Shown: in pieces, positions 8,850 through 17,227 of the stretch | Layout of the letters: each line of letters starts with the position of its first letter | How positions within the stretch are numbered: position 1 is the first letter of the stretch | Source: an uncultured Alistipes sp. | Lineage (GTDB): Bacteria > Bacteroidota > Bacteroidia > Bacteroidales > Rikenellaceae | DNA: 64,000 nucleotides | Reading direction: 5' to 3' | NCBI GenBank assembly: GCA_949285535.1 | Contig: CASDZP010000002.1 | Span: 36,054-100,053 of the forward strand | The notes under the pieces: model-generated | Database searches by the model: none | The model's input: the letters and a program-made list of their open reading frames with translations, nothing else | What the model was told of the DNA's origin: nothing | Made by a program: the position numbers and the translations under genes

Positions 8850-9085
8850 AGATGCGGGATGGGTGACTATCTGTTGAACAGAAGAAAACAAGGTGATGTT
8901 GAACTTTTCAAGATACAGTATTGTATTTCTCTCGTTTTAATGATATCGGTTATGAGTCTATCTTTAATGAAGCGAAAAGCGACCATATTGAACAAGGTTA
9001 TGTGAATGCTATTAAAGAGAAATACAATTTGGAATATTTTTGCTACAATGACGATTCTTATAATAATATCTGGTCATATGTATAA
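8850..9085 (+). pseudogene. Decayed gene fragment of unknown family
   Basis: One frame from 8909 to a stop at 9083 encodes 58 residues with ordinary protein composition (for example Y-F-S-R-F-N-D-I-G-Y-E-S-I-F-N-E and E-K-Y-N-L-E-Y-F-C-Y-N-D-D). It has no credible start and a TGA only three codons upstream. Another frame just upstream gives G-M-G-D-Y-L-L-N-R-R-K-Q-G-D-V-E-L-F, suggesting a frameshift near 8905. A good terminator follows at 9123. The piece is much more AT-rich than its neighbours. I do not recognise the family. Confidence 0.35.
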
Positions 9086-9122
9086 CGCCTTGTTTGCCTA
9101 AGATAAAAATATGCCTTGTAAT

Positions 9123-9153
9123 GCGTCATGGAGCTCCGTGACGCTTATTTTTA
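9123..9153 (+). terminator. Intrinsic terminator after the decayed gene
   Basis: GCGTCA pairs with TGACGC around TGGAGCTCCG and is followed by TTATTTTTAT. Confidence 0.6.
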
Positions 9154-9302
9154 TATAAAAACACATTTGAATTATAATATACATTATGTTAAATAAAGTG
9201 TATTATAAAATACCTCCGCTCACATTCGCTCAAAATTTCGCTCGTTCGCGGGAAAAAGTCTTATATGTACAACGGGGAAATTTTACGGTTACCTAAAGCG
9301 CA

Positions 9303-9343
9303 AAAAATCAGCGTCTTTACTGATAAACGGTAAAAACGCTGAC
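9303..9343 (-). terminator. Intrinsic terminator after pfp
   Basis: TCAGCG and a TTTAC segment pair with GTAAA and CGCTGA; the A-run on the left becomes the T-run on the minus strand. Confidence 0.7.
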
Positions 9344-9382
9344 TTGAAGTTAAAGTTAAGGGATGCTCCCCTATCTTTTATC

Positions 9383-10603
9383 CTATTCCCATTCGAGAAT
9401 TTTCTTGAAGTCGAATTCTTCGGGATTGTCCACGTACTTCGATGCTTCGCGATAATCTTCGGGAGTTATGTAATGGAGGTTGTTTTCGTATATGATTTTA
9501 ACTTTGTCCGAATTGATGTCAACAAGACGCGGTTTAACTTTTCCGTTTTCGTCCGTTACATCCTTCAGATAAAGGGGTTCAGGTTTACCCTCACGGCTGA
9601 CAGTCACGACGCAACCTGTGATACCCTGTTTGAAGAGCGTATATACACCCAAACCGAGCTGTGTCGCGTATGAGAGGTCATATGCGATGGGACGGCAGCA
9701 ACGAAGCTCATACCCCATTTCGTTGGGACGGCTTTTTACCTTTATGCGCATTTCCTGTAATTTTTTCTGCACGAGAATGTTGAAAATGTGCGATTTGCTG
9801 ACGTTACCGAGTTCGGGATGACCGTGGTCGTCATATGTGAACTGCACACCCGTACCGATAATCTCCTCGTCATCCATGAAATGGAATACACCTTCGCTTA
9901 TGATGGCCACACCGTAAGGAATACCCATTATACGACGTTTCACCATTGACGAAATGACAAGACGTGTAATCTTATCGAATGTAATCGGCGTCTTGTTGAA
10001 CATTTCGGGGATGATAATCATCGGATAGTGGCATGCGGAACCGATACCGAAAGCGAGGTGACCCGCCTCACGACCCATTGCAGAGACAACGAACCAGTTG
10101 CCGCTGGTGCGCGCGTCCTCATAGAGTGTTGTGGCAAGTTTGACACCCTCCTCTTTCGCCGAGTTATAACCGAATGTCGGGTAACCTGCGGGCAAGGGAA
10201 GGTCGTTATCTATCGTTTTGGGTACGTGGATGTTGGCTACATTCAGGTTTCTCTCTTTGAGGTATTTAGAGAGACGGTTTGCGGTGGTTGCCGTGTCGTC
10301 GCCGCCGATTGTCACCAACAGTTTGACATTGTATTTTTCGAAAAAGTCGGGTTTAAACTCCTTGTCGGAAGGTTTATATCTGCTCATCACAAGCCATGAA
10401 CCTCCACGGGAATAGATGTTGTCGGCTATCTCGAAATTGAGGTATGTGAAATCGGGTTCATCGGCAAAAAGGCTTTTATAACCGCCGTTGAGACCGATTA
10501 CCGTATATCCGTTGCTTATGAATATTTTTGTAACGGAGCTTATGACCGTATTGATACCGGGAGCGGGACCTCCCGCGCACAAAATTGCAACAGCGTCTTT
10601 CAT
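9383..10603 (-). CDS. pfp: Pyrophosphate-type 6-phosphofructokinase
   Basis: A 406-residue phosphofructokinase phosphorylating fructose 6-phosphate in glycolysis. The nucleotide-site motif G-G-D-D-T (residues 100-104), where ATP-dependent enzymes have G-G-D-G-S, marks the pyrophosphate-dependent type, which also makes the step reversible. The catalytic loop P-K-T-I-D-N-D (128-134) and the M-G-R-E-A-G-H substrate segment are intact. It lies close to fructose-bisphosphate aldolase on the same strand, so two consecutive glycolytic steps are clustered. Donor specificity is inferred from the motif only. Confidence 0.92.
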   Translation of the reverse strand: MKDAVAILCAGGPAPGINTVISSVTKIFISNGYTVIGLNGGYKSLFADEPDFTYLNFEIADNIYSRGGSWLVMSRYKPSDKEFKPDFFEKYNVKLLVTIGGDDTATTANRLSKYLKERNLNVANIHVPKTIDNDLPLPAGYPTFGYNSAKEEGVKLATTLYEDARTSGNWFVVSAMGREAGHLAFGIGSACHYPMIIIPEMFNKTPITFDKITRLVISSMVKRRIMGIPYGVAIISEGVFHFMDDEEIIGTGVQFTYDDHGHPELGNVSKSHIFNILVQKKLQEMRIKVKSRPNEMGYELRCCRPIAYDLSYATQLGLGVYTLFKQGITGCVVTVSREGKPEPLYLKDVTDENGKVKPRLVDINSDKVKIIYENNLHYITPEDYREASKYVDNPEEFDFKKILEWE

Positions 10604-10675
10604 ATCTTGTCTTCTTTTGGTGATTCAATGTCCGTCGTATGCACTGCACGACGACCTGCATAAAAAGAAAATGTA

Positions 10676-10703
10676 TTAAAAAAGCCCCCGTTCGGGGGCT
10701 TTG
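10676..10703 (-). terminator. Intrinsic terminator after fba
   Basis: AAAGCCCCC pairs with GGGGGCTTT, six bases beyond the aldolase stop codon. Confidence 0.85.
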
Positions 10704-10709
10704 CTCAAA

Positions 10710-11786
10710 CTATTTGCCCAACACATTCATCGCATTGAGGTCTTTGTAAGAGATTTTCAAACGTTCTACGATTGATTCTTCTCCCTTACGCAACCAAGTG
10801 CGGGGGTCATAGTATTTCTTGTTGGGAGCGTCGGGACCTTCGGGGTTACCGAGCTGTGACTGGAGATAAGCCTCTTTTGAGAGGTAGTAGTTACGGATAC
10901 CGTTCCAGAACGCCCACTGCATATCGGTGTCGAGGTTCATCTTGATTACACCGTAGCTGATAGCTTCCTGAATTTTTTCAAGCTCTGAACCTGAACCGCC
11001 GTGGAACACGAAGTTTACGGGTTTGGCGCAGGTATTGTGTTTTTTGCTGATGTACTCCTGTGAGTTTTTGAGTATCTCGGGGCTCAAAACGACATTACCA
11101 GGTTTGTAAACGCCGTGAACGTTACCGAATGATGCGGCGATTGTGAAGTTGGGGCTGATTTTGCTCAACTCTGTGTAAGCGTAATCGACATCTTCGGGCT
11201 GTGTGTAGAGTTTTGAAGAGTCAACGTGTGAGTTGTCAACGCCGTCTTCTTCACCACCGGTGATACCGAGCTCGATTTCGAGTGTCATACCCATTTTGCT
11301 CATGCGAGTCAGGTATTTTTTGCATATCTCGATGTTCTCTTTCAAAGGTTCTTCAGAGAGGTCGAGCATGTGTGAGCTGAAGAGAGGTTTGCCTGTTTTT
11401 GCAAAGTGCTCTTCGCTCGCGTCGAGAAGACCATCGATCCAGGGAAGGAGTTTTTTTGCGGCATGGTCCGTGTGAAGGATAACGGGGATACCATAAGCGG
11501 CTGCAACGGTGTGAACATGGTGAGCGCACGCGATTGCACCCATTATAGAGGCTTTCTGACCGTCGTTAGAGATGCTTTTGCCTGCGAAGAACGAAGCACC
11601 GCCGTTAGAAAGCTGGATGATTACGGGGCTGTTCACAGCAGCAGCTGTTTCGAGAACGGCGTTTACGGTGTCAGTACCTGTAACGTTAACGGCAGGAATT
11701 GCAAAACCGTGTTCTTTCGCGTATGCGAAAAGCTCCTGAACGGTAGAGCCGGTTATTACGCCGGCAGGAAATTTAGAATGGCTCAT
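10710..11786 (-). CDS. fbaA: Class II fructose-bisphosphate aldolase
   Basis: A 358-residue zinc-dependent aldolase cleaving fructose 1,6-bisphosphate to two triose phosphates. The H-T-D-H motif (residues 105-108) supplies the catalytic aspartate and a zinc-binding histidine, as in the E. coli FbaA-like IIA branch; later G-G-S-G-S phosphate-binding and N-L-D-T-D segments are present. Length matches that branch. It has its own promoter box and a strong terminator, so it is probably transcribed separately from pfp. Confidence 0.95.
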   Translation of the reverse strand: MSHSKFPAGVITGSTVQELFAYAKEHGFAIPAVNVTGTDTVNAVLETAAAVNSPVIIQLSNGGASFFAGKSISNDGQKASIMGAIACAHHVHTVAAAYGIPVILHTDHAAKKLLPWIDGLLDASEEHFAKTGKPLFSSHMLDLSEEPLKENIEICKKYLTRMSKMGMTLEIELGITGGEEDGVDNSHVDSSKLYTQPEDVDYAYTELSKISPNFTIAASFGNVHGVYKPGNVVLSPEILKNSQEYISKKHNTCAKPVNFVFHGGSGSELEKIQEAISYGVIKMNLDTDMQWAFWNGIRNYYLSKEAYLQSQLGNPEGPDAPNKKYYDPRTWLRKGEESIVERLKISYKDLNAMNVLGK

Positions 11787-11842
11787 TTCTGATAATTATT
11801 TAAAAAAGTATTGTTTACTTCAAAAAGAATTGTTTCAACATC

Positions 11843-11850
11843 CAAATTTA
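11843..11850 (-). promoter_or_regulatory. Promoter -7 box for fbaA
   Basis: TAAATTTG on the minus strand, 57 bases before the ATG at 11786. Confidence 0.45.
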
Positions 11851-11914
11851 ATAAAAAATATCTAAAGAAGCACAAAAACGCCCTATTTTCTTGCGTATGT
11901 TACGTATTCTTTTA

Positions 11915-12991
11915 TCAGAATCCGTACTCTTTGCATTCAATTTTGCCCGAAAGCAGCAACATGGCGTTTTCAGCAAGGGCGTACATCTCGTCCTCGCCGC
12001 CGTATATGGTCACGGGAGCGATGAAAGAGACCTTCTTGCTTATCCTCTCGCACACATAGTCGCTGTATGCCACACCACCCGTCAATATTATGGCGTCAAC
12101 CTTTCCTTCACACACCACCGACATGGCACCTATCGCCTTTGCGATGTTGTATGTGAAAGCGTCGATTACTATACGGCTTTTGGCGTCGCCCGCAATGGCA
12201 TCTTCAACGGCTTTTTTCATATCTCCGTGTCCGAGGTGGGCTACCACTCCCCCACCGCCGCATATTATGCGTCTTATCTCCTTCTCGGTATAGTTACCCG
12301 AAAAGCACATGTCGGCGAGAGTTCCCGCCGCTATACCGCCGCTTCGGTCTATCGAGAAAGGTCCGTCGCCGATAAGGGCGTTATTGACATCCTCGACACG
12401 TCCTTTTATGTGAGCGCCGACAGAGACACCGCCGCCTATGTGCGCCACGATAAGGTTGAGTTTTTCATAGCTCGTGCCGTTCTCTTTGGCGTAGCGTCGT
12501 GCCACCGCTTTCTGGTTGAGAGCGTGAAATATGGAGTATCTCGGAGTGAGCGGATGTCCGCCGACGTGCGCCACGTCGCTCATCTCGTCCACAACCACGG
12601 GGTCGGCGATATAAGCCGGTATTCCGGCTTTTTCGGCAATGGCGTTGGCGAGTATTCCGCCGAGGTTGCAGGCGTGTTGCCCCATGATACCCATTTTCAG
12701 GTCGGCTATCATTGCCTCGTTGACGGGATATATACCCGACTCTATCGGTCTCAACAATCCTCCCCTACCCATTACCAGGCTCAAATCGCCGAGCGATATG
12801 CCTGCCTCGTCGAGGGCTTTGCATACGAGTTCGAGACGGAACTCAAACTGGTCGTTTATTGTGGCGAACTCTTTGAGTTCGAGAGCCGAATGACGGATTG
12901 TCTTTTCAAAAAAGGTATCCGTACCCTTTGTGACGGCAATTTTGGTGCTCGTCGAACCGGGGTTTATTATCAGAATTAACGGCTTTTCCAT
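11915..12991 (-). CDS. buk: Butyrate kinase
   Basis: A 358-residue ASKHA-fold acyl-phosphate kinase. It converts butyryl phosphate plus ADP to butyrate plus ATP, the last step of the phosphotransbutyrylase route. The N-terminal N-P-G-S-T-S-T-K-I phosphate loop, the H-I-G-G-G-V-S-V-G motif and the I-L-T-G-G-V-A segment match butyrate kinases rather than acetate kinase, and it is shorter than AckA (401 residues). It starts ten bases after ptb in the same operon. Some members also use branched acyl phosphates. Confidence 0.93.
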   Translation of the reverse strand: MEKPLILIINPGSTSTKIAVTKGTDTFFEKTIRHSALELKEFATINDQFEFRLELVCKALDEAGISLGDLSLVMGRGGLLRPIESGIYPVNEAMIADLKMGIMGQHACNLGGILANAIAEKAGIPAYIADPVVVDEMSDVAHVGGHPLTPRYSIFHALNQKAVARRYAKENGTSYEKLNLIVAHIGGGVSVGAHIKGRVEDVNNALIGDGPFSIDRSGGIAAGTLADMCFSGNYTEKEIRRIICGGGGVVAHLGHGDMKKAVEDAIAGDAKSRIVIDAFTYNIAKAIGAMSVVCEGKVDAIILTGGVAYSDYVCERISKKVSFIAPVTIYGGEDEMYALAENAMLLLSGKIECKEYGF

Positions 12992-13001
12992 AATTCGGTC
13001 G

Positions 13002-13907
13002 TTATGCCATCAGTGAGGCGAGTGCTATCGAATAGAGTTTTGTCGCCGCGCTGTCACCGCGTGAAGTGAGCACGCAGGGCACTTTGGCTCCAACAACGAT
13101 TGCCGCAATTTCCGCATGAGCGATTTTGGTACAGCATTTGAAAAAGACGTTCGCCGATTCGATATTCGGGAAGACGAGCGAATCCGCCTCTCCCGCGACT
13201 TCACTTTCGAGACCTTTGATTCGTGCCGATTCGGGGTCTATCGCCACATCGAGAGCGAGCGGTCCTTCCAGAACGGCACCTTTGGCAAGCTGACCGCGTC
13301 TGTTCATCATGGTCAGTATCGCCGCCTCCGCGCTCGACGGTATATTCGGCAACACTTGTTCGCTCGGCGCAATCAATGCCATGCGGGGCTTTTCTATGCC
13401 GAGACGTCTTGCCACATCGAAACAATATCCTACAATAGCTTTTTTGGTATTCAGGTCGGGAAGAGGTATGACCGCCACGTCGCTTACCACCAGCAATTTT
13501 TCATAGTGCGGCAGGTCTATCACCGACACATGGCTCAATATGCCTTTGGGCGGAACAAGTCCTGCCTCTTTTGAGAGAATGCCTCTCATATATTTGTCCG
13601 TCGAGAGCAGTCCTTTCATCAATATGTCGCCCTTACCCTGCGACACCATTTCGACCGCCTTGTTGATAGCGGATGTTTCGTCCTTGCAGTCAACCACCTC
13701 GAACATCGACTTATGGATGCCGAGCGAGTCGCATACATCAACGATGATTTCCACATCGCCAACAAGTGTAACTTTCGCTATACCCTCTCTTACGGCGTCG
13801 GCACACGCTTCTATTGTGTGAGCGTCGTTTGCCCATGCCGCAATCAGACGTTTTTTGGGCGCTCTCTCCTTCACATGAGTGAGAAGCTCGTTCAAATTTT
13901 TAATCAT
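13002..13907 (-). CDS. ptb: Phosphate butyryltransferase
   Basis: A 301-residue enzyme transferring the butyryl group from CoA to phosphate. It has the Pta/Ptb fold with features of the Ptb branch: M-K-G-L-L-S-T-D near residue 100, a central H-V-S-V-I-D-L-P segment, and the C-terminal F-P-N-I-E-S-A-N-V-F-F-K motif. It is first in the ptb-buk operon. The genes for making butyryl-CoA are not in this window, so use of the pathway for butyrate here is inferred. Confidence 0.92.
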   Translation of the reverse strand: MIKNLNELLTHVKERAPKKRLIAAWANDAHTIEACADAVREGIAKVTLVGDVEIIVDVCDSLGIHKSMFEVVDCKDETSAINKAVEMVSQGKGDILMKGLLSTDKYMRGILSKEAGLVPPKGILSHVSVIDLPHYEKLLVVSDVAVIPLPDLNTKKAIVGYCFDVARRLGIEKPRMALIAPSEQVLPNIPSSAEAAILTMMNRRGQLAKGAVLEGPLALDVAIDPESARIKGLESEVAGEADSLVFPNIESANVFFKCCTKIAHAEIAAIVVGAKVPCVLTSRGDSAATKLYSIALASLMA

Positions 13908-13939
13908 ACGGTTATCTTTTCGTGTTTTGCTATTAACGA

Positions 13940-13947
13940 CAAATATA
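13940..13947 (-). promoter_or_regulatory. Promoter -7 box for the ptb-buk operon
   Basis: TATATTTG on the minus strand, 32 bases before the ptb ATG. Confidence 0.55.
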
Positions 13948-14082
13948 TGAAAAATATGAAAGCTACAAATTTTTTGTCGTGTTACTTTATTCTTTTTGCG
14001 AAAAAAAGAACATTATTACCGACTTTTGGACAAGACAAATAGTATGCCGAGGTGAGGTTTAGAAACAGGGCAAAAACAAAAA

Positions 14083-14118
14083 AGAGAAACGGTATATCAC
14101 CGTTTCTCTTTTTTTTAT
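14083..14118 (-). terminator. Intrinsic terminator after ackA
   Basis: AAAGAGAAACGGT pairs with ACCGTTTCTCTTT with flanking A and T runs. It separates the pta-ackA operon from ptb-buk. Confidence 0.85.
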
Positions 14119-14157
14119 TCAAAGTTATAGTCGGAACTATAACATGGTGTCGATTTG

Positions 14158-15363
14158 TTAGAAAAGCAATCTGTAAGTGTCTGAAGCGATTACGAGCTCT
14201 TCGTTTGTTGTCGCAACCACCACTTTCACTTTCGAGTTTTCGGCTGATATCACAGCGTCGTTTCCGTAGGCTTTTTTGTTGGCTTCGTCATCAACCGTTA
14301 CACCCATGAATTCGAGTCCTTCGGTAGCGCCTTTACGCACGACAGCCGTATGCTCGCCGATTCCGCCGGTGAACACAATCATGTCAACGCCGCCCATTTC
14401 AGCCGCATAAGTACCGATAAATCGTTTGATGCGGTTGTTGAATATCTTGAGCGCGAGAGCCGCTTTTTCATTGCCGCTGTCAGCCGCCGCCATTACGTCA
14501 CGCATATCCGAACTTACTTCGCTCAAACCCTGCAACCCGCATTTCTTGTTTATGAAAGAGTTCATCTGATCAGCGGTAAGCTCTTCACGTTCGGCGATGA
14601 AAGTAAGGATGCTCGGGTCAATCGAACCGCATCGCGTACCCATCATAAGACCGTCAACGGGAGTGAAGCCCATTGATGTATCGAATGATTTTCCGTTTAC
14701 GATTGCGGTCACTGACGCGCCGTTACCGATATGGCAAGTGATTATTTTCGACTCATCAAGTTTCAGACCCGCCATTTTGCAGGCTTTTGCCGCCACATAC
14801 TTGTGACTTGTGCCGTGGAAACCGTATCTGCGGATTCGATACTGCTCATAGTATTTATAAGGTATCGGATAGATATAGTTTTCTTTGGGCATTGTCTGGT
14901 GGAACGATGTGTCGAACACCGTAACCTGCGGAACGTTCGGCATAAGGCTTTCGACTGCCTCTACCCCTTTCATGTTGGCGGGGTTGTGCAACGGTGCCAA
15001 CTCGAAACAGCTTTCGATCTGTTTTTTGACTTCTGGAGTTACGACAACGCTGTCAGAGAAATATTCGCCGCCGTGAGCCACCCTGTGACCTACCGCCTCG
15101 ATTTTCGAGAGAGAGTCGATTACGCCGTGTTCGGGATCGACTATCGCTTCGAGAATCATGTTTATCGCAACCGTATGGTCGGGAATCGGAGCTGTACGCT
15201 CAAACTCGCTTTTACCTGCGGGTTTGTGTTTCAATACGCCCTCGGGTAATCCGATACGCTCTACCACACCTTTTGCCAAAACATCGGCGTTACCTTCGCT
15301 CTTCATGTCGAGAACCTGATATTTGGCTGAAGAACTTCCGCAGTTGAGAACTAATATTATCAT
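14158..15363 (-). CDS. ackA: Acetate kinase
   Basis: A 401-residue ASKHA kinase making ATP and acetate from acetyl phosphate. Starting at the ATG at 15363 gives M-I-I-L-V-L-N-C-G-S-S-S, the standard AckA N-terminus; an in-frame TTG three codons earlier is less likely. Other motifs: H-R-V-A-H-G-G, Y-G-F-H-G-T-S-H, C-H-I-G-N-G-A-S, and the C-terminal F-T-G-G-I-G-E motif. Length fits the family. It follows pta by 49 bases in a two-gene operon. Confidence 0.96.
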   Translation of the reverse strand: MIILVLNCGSSSAKYQVLDMKSEGNADVLAKGVVERIGLPEGVLKHKPAGKSEFERTAPIPDHTVAINMILEAIVDPEHGVIDSLSKIEAVGHRVAHGGEYFSDSVVVTPEVKKQIESCFELAPLHNPANMKGVEAVESLMPNVPQVTVFDTSFHQTMPKENYIYPIPYKYYEQYRIRRYGFHGTSHKYVAAKACKMAGLKLDESKIITCHIGNGASVTAIVNGKSFDTSMGFTPVDGLMMGTRCGSIDPSILTFIAEREELTADQMNSFINKKCGLQGLSEVSSDMRDVMAAADSGNEKAALALKIFNNRIKRFIGTYAAEMGGVDMIVFTGGIGEHTAVVRKGATEGLEFMGVTVDDEANKKAYGNDAVISAENSKVKVVVATTNEELVIASDTYRLLF

Positions 15364-15412
15364 TATCTGCAATGAGTGTTTTAAGTGAAGAAGATTTATT
15401 CGTTACATGGGA

Positions 15413-16414
15413 CTATTTGAGACCCTGTGCCTGACAAGCGGTAATTGCGACCAGATTCACGATGTCGCTCACAGAGCATCCGCGAGAGAGGTCGTTGATA
15501 GGAGCCGCCATACCCTGCAAAACGGGACCGATAGCTTCCGCTTTTGCCATGCGCTGAACGAGTTTGTAGGCGATGTTGCCGACTTCGAGTGTCGGGAATA
15601 CCAATACATTGGCTCTACCAGCTGTTTTGCTGCCGGGAGCTTTTTTCGCGCCTATTTCGGGAATGATTGCCGCGTCAGCCTGGAGTTCACCCTCTATTTC
15701 GAGTGAGGGGTCCATCTGTTTTGCAAGAGCCGTAGCCTGAACGACTTTATCCACCATTTCATGTTTTGCTGAACCTTTGGTTGAGAAGCTGAGCATAGCG
15801 ATTCTCGGCTCCATGCCTGCGATTACACGTGTGGTGCGACCTGTTTCAACAGCTATCTGCGCGAGTTCTTCAGCTGTGGGGTTGGGGTGAACCGCGCAGT
15901 CGGCGAATACCATGAGTCCGTTGTCACCGAACTCTTTGGGAACCATCATCAGAAACGCGCCTGAAACCACGCTGACGCCCGGTTTGGTCTTCACATACTG
16001 GAAAGCGGGACGAAGAACGTCGCCTGTCGCGTTGTTGGCGCCCGCTACCTCACCGTCAGCGTCACCCGCCTTAATCATCATTACCGCGAGGTAAAGAGGG
16101 TCTTTTATGAGTTTTTCAGCCTGTTCGCGAGTCAGACCTTTTGCGGCTCTGAGCTGGAGCATAAGCTCAATGTAACGCTCTTTGTCGGGATTGTTCTCGG
16201 GGTCGATGACTTTTGCTTTAGCCACGTTGCTGAGCGAGAATTTAGCTGCTTGTGACGCTATTGTCGCGGGGTTACCGATAAGGATGATTTCGGCAAGCGA
16301 TTCGGCGATGCACTGGTCAGCGGCACGCAATGTTCTCTCCTCTTCCGCTTCGGGAAGAATGATTCGTTTCAGATCTTTGGCTGCGGCAGCCTTAATCTTT
16401 TCGATTAGTTCCAT
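15413..16414 (-). CDS. pta: Phosphate acetyltransferase
   Basis: A 333-residue short-form Pta that converts acetyl-CoA and phosphate to acetyl phosphate. It lacks the long N-terminal regulatory domains of E. coli Pta, as expected of the short form. Seen motifs include K-R-I-I-L-P-E-A-E-E-E-R-T, the substrate loop G-E-V-A-G-A, and the C-terminal N-V-L-V-F-P-T-L-E-V-G-N-I-A-Y-K. It is first in pta-ackA, the main acetate-forming, ATP-yielding route. Confidence 0.95.
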   Translation of the reverse strand: MELIEKIKAAAAKDLKRIILPEAEEERTLRAADQCIAESLAEIILIGNPATIASQAAKFSLSNVAKAKVIDPENNPDKERYIELMLQLRAAKGLTREQAEKLIKDPLYLAVMMIKAGDADGEVAGANNATGDVLRPAFQYVKTKPGVSVVSGAFLMMVPKEFGDNGLMVFADCAVHPNPTAEELAQIAVETGRTTRVIAGMEPRIAMLSFSTKGSAKHEMVDKVVQATALAKQMDPSLEIEGELQADAAIIPEIGAKKAPGSKTAGRANVLVFPTLEVGNIAYKLVQRMAKAEAIGPVLQGMAAPINDLSRGCSVSDIVNLVAITACQAQGLK

Positions 16415-16491
16415 TTTTATGTGTTTTTATTTTAATATGTTTCTATATATGTAAAAACAGGTGTTATCTGTCGGTTTTATGAAAAACCGAA

Positions 16492-16499
16492 CAAAGTTA
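16492..16499 (-). promoter_or_regulatory. Promoter -7 box for the pta-ackA operon
   Basis: TAACTTTG on the minus strand, 77 bases before the pta ATG. Confidence 0.5.
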
Positions 16500-16530
16500 A
16501 TAAAAAAACGGCCGCAACGGTTATGTTTTG

Positions 16531-16776
16531 TTATTTTATTTCGTTTTTATCGAATTCCGCCGCCAGCAATGCTTCTATTTTTGCCACATCCTCACCTTTG
16601 GCAAGGAGTTCGATACCGAAATCTGGAATCGTGCTGTTCGGGAAAAGAGACGCTGACTCCTCTCCTATGAGTTCGGTCTCGAAACCGTAAGAGTCGAGAA
16701 GTGATTTAACGATATGCGCTTCGTTGAGACGTGAGAACTTTCTTATTACGACGAATTTATTATCACTGGTAGTCAT
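16531..16776 (-). CDS. DUF2007 small protein
   Basis: An 81-residue protein of the DUF2007 'putative signal-transducing' family. It has one small alpha/beta domain, N-E-A-H-I-V-K-S-L-L-D-S-Y-G followed by an I-P-D-F-G-I-E-L-L strand and a helix. Proteins of this type resemble PII-like fold domains and are common in Bacteroidetes, but no ligand or role is established. It lies just upstream of pta-ackA on the same strand but outside its promoter. Confidence 0.75.
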   Translation of the reverse strand: MTTSDNKFVVIRKFSRLNEAHIVKSLLDSYGFETELIGEESASLFPNSTIPDFGIELLAKGEDVAKIEALLAAEFDKNEIK

Positions 16777-16971
16777 GACGGTAGATTTTGAGGTTAAACA
16801 AAAGGCAATATCGCCTTTACGATATAAAGATAAGTATTTTTTGTCAATTTTACAAACGATTTGTCAGATAGCCCGCTCTATTGCCGCCGATTGGAATATT
16901 GAAGACGCCGGTGTTGAAAATATTTTTAAAAAAGTGTCGCGGTATGCTTTTTTTAGGCACACTCTTTTTTG

Positions 16972-16979
16972 TATCTTTG
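16972..16979 (+). promoter_or_regulatory. Candidate promoter -7 box upstream of dnaE
   Basis: TATCTTTG matches TAnnTTTG. Transcription from here would give dnaE a leader of about 240 nt that contains the AATATCAC repeats. Confidence 0.4.
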
Positions 16980-17027
16980 CTGACGTCACGTATGCGGTAC
17001 ATAAAACATATAGTATTTAGTGTCAAT

Positions 17028-17129
17028 AATATCACTTTATGCAATATCACTTTATATAAGATATGCCATACGTATATTATAAGATTAATATCACTTATTA
17101 TAAGATTAATATCACTAAGATAATATCAC
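17028..17129 (+). repeat. Five AATATCAC repeats in the dnaE leader
   Basis: The 8-mer AATATCAC occurs at 17028, 17043, 17087, 17108 and 17122 (start-to-start distances 15, 44, 21, 14), usually within a longer AAGATTAATATCACTTA context. The region is AT-rich with no gene. The same 8-mer occurs once more near 22575 upstream of pyrD. These could be protein-binding sites or the leftovers of slippage; the sequence cannot tell. Confidence 0.5.
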
Positions 17130-17227
17130 AGATGTGAAAATATTATACCACAGTAGTGACATGTTTTAAGTGACGGTATTTGAAAATATCGGCACAAACG
17201 ATTTAAACGATACAAAAACAAACGCAA

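Noticed and set aside
8778..9005. Open frame of 75 codons in the pfp-DUF2148 gap
   Set aside because: Composition is poor in its first half, and a different frame gives better protein sequence downstream; treated as part of a decayed gene.
9210..9260. CGCTC-rich repeats near the pfp terminator as an insertion-element end
   Set aside because: Only a few short TTCGCTC-like units, with no partner end or target duplication.
11891..12979. Long open frames on the strand opposite buk, ptb, ackA and dnaE
   Set aside because: These are antisense shadows of well-conserved genes and show no family features of their own.
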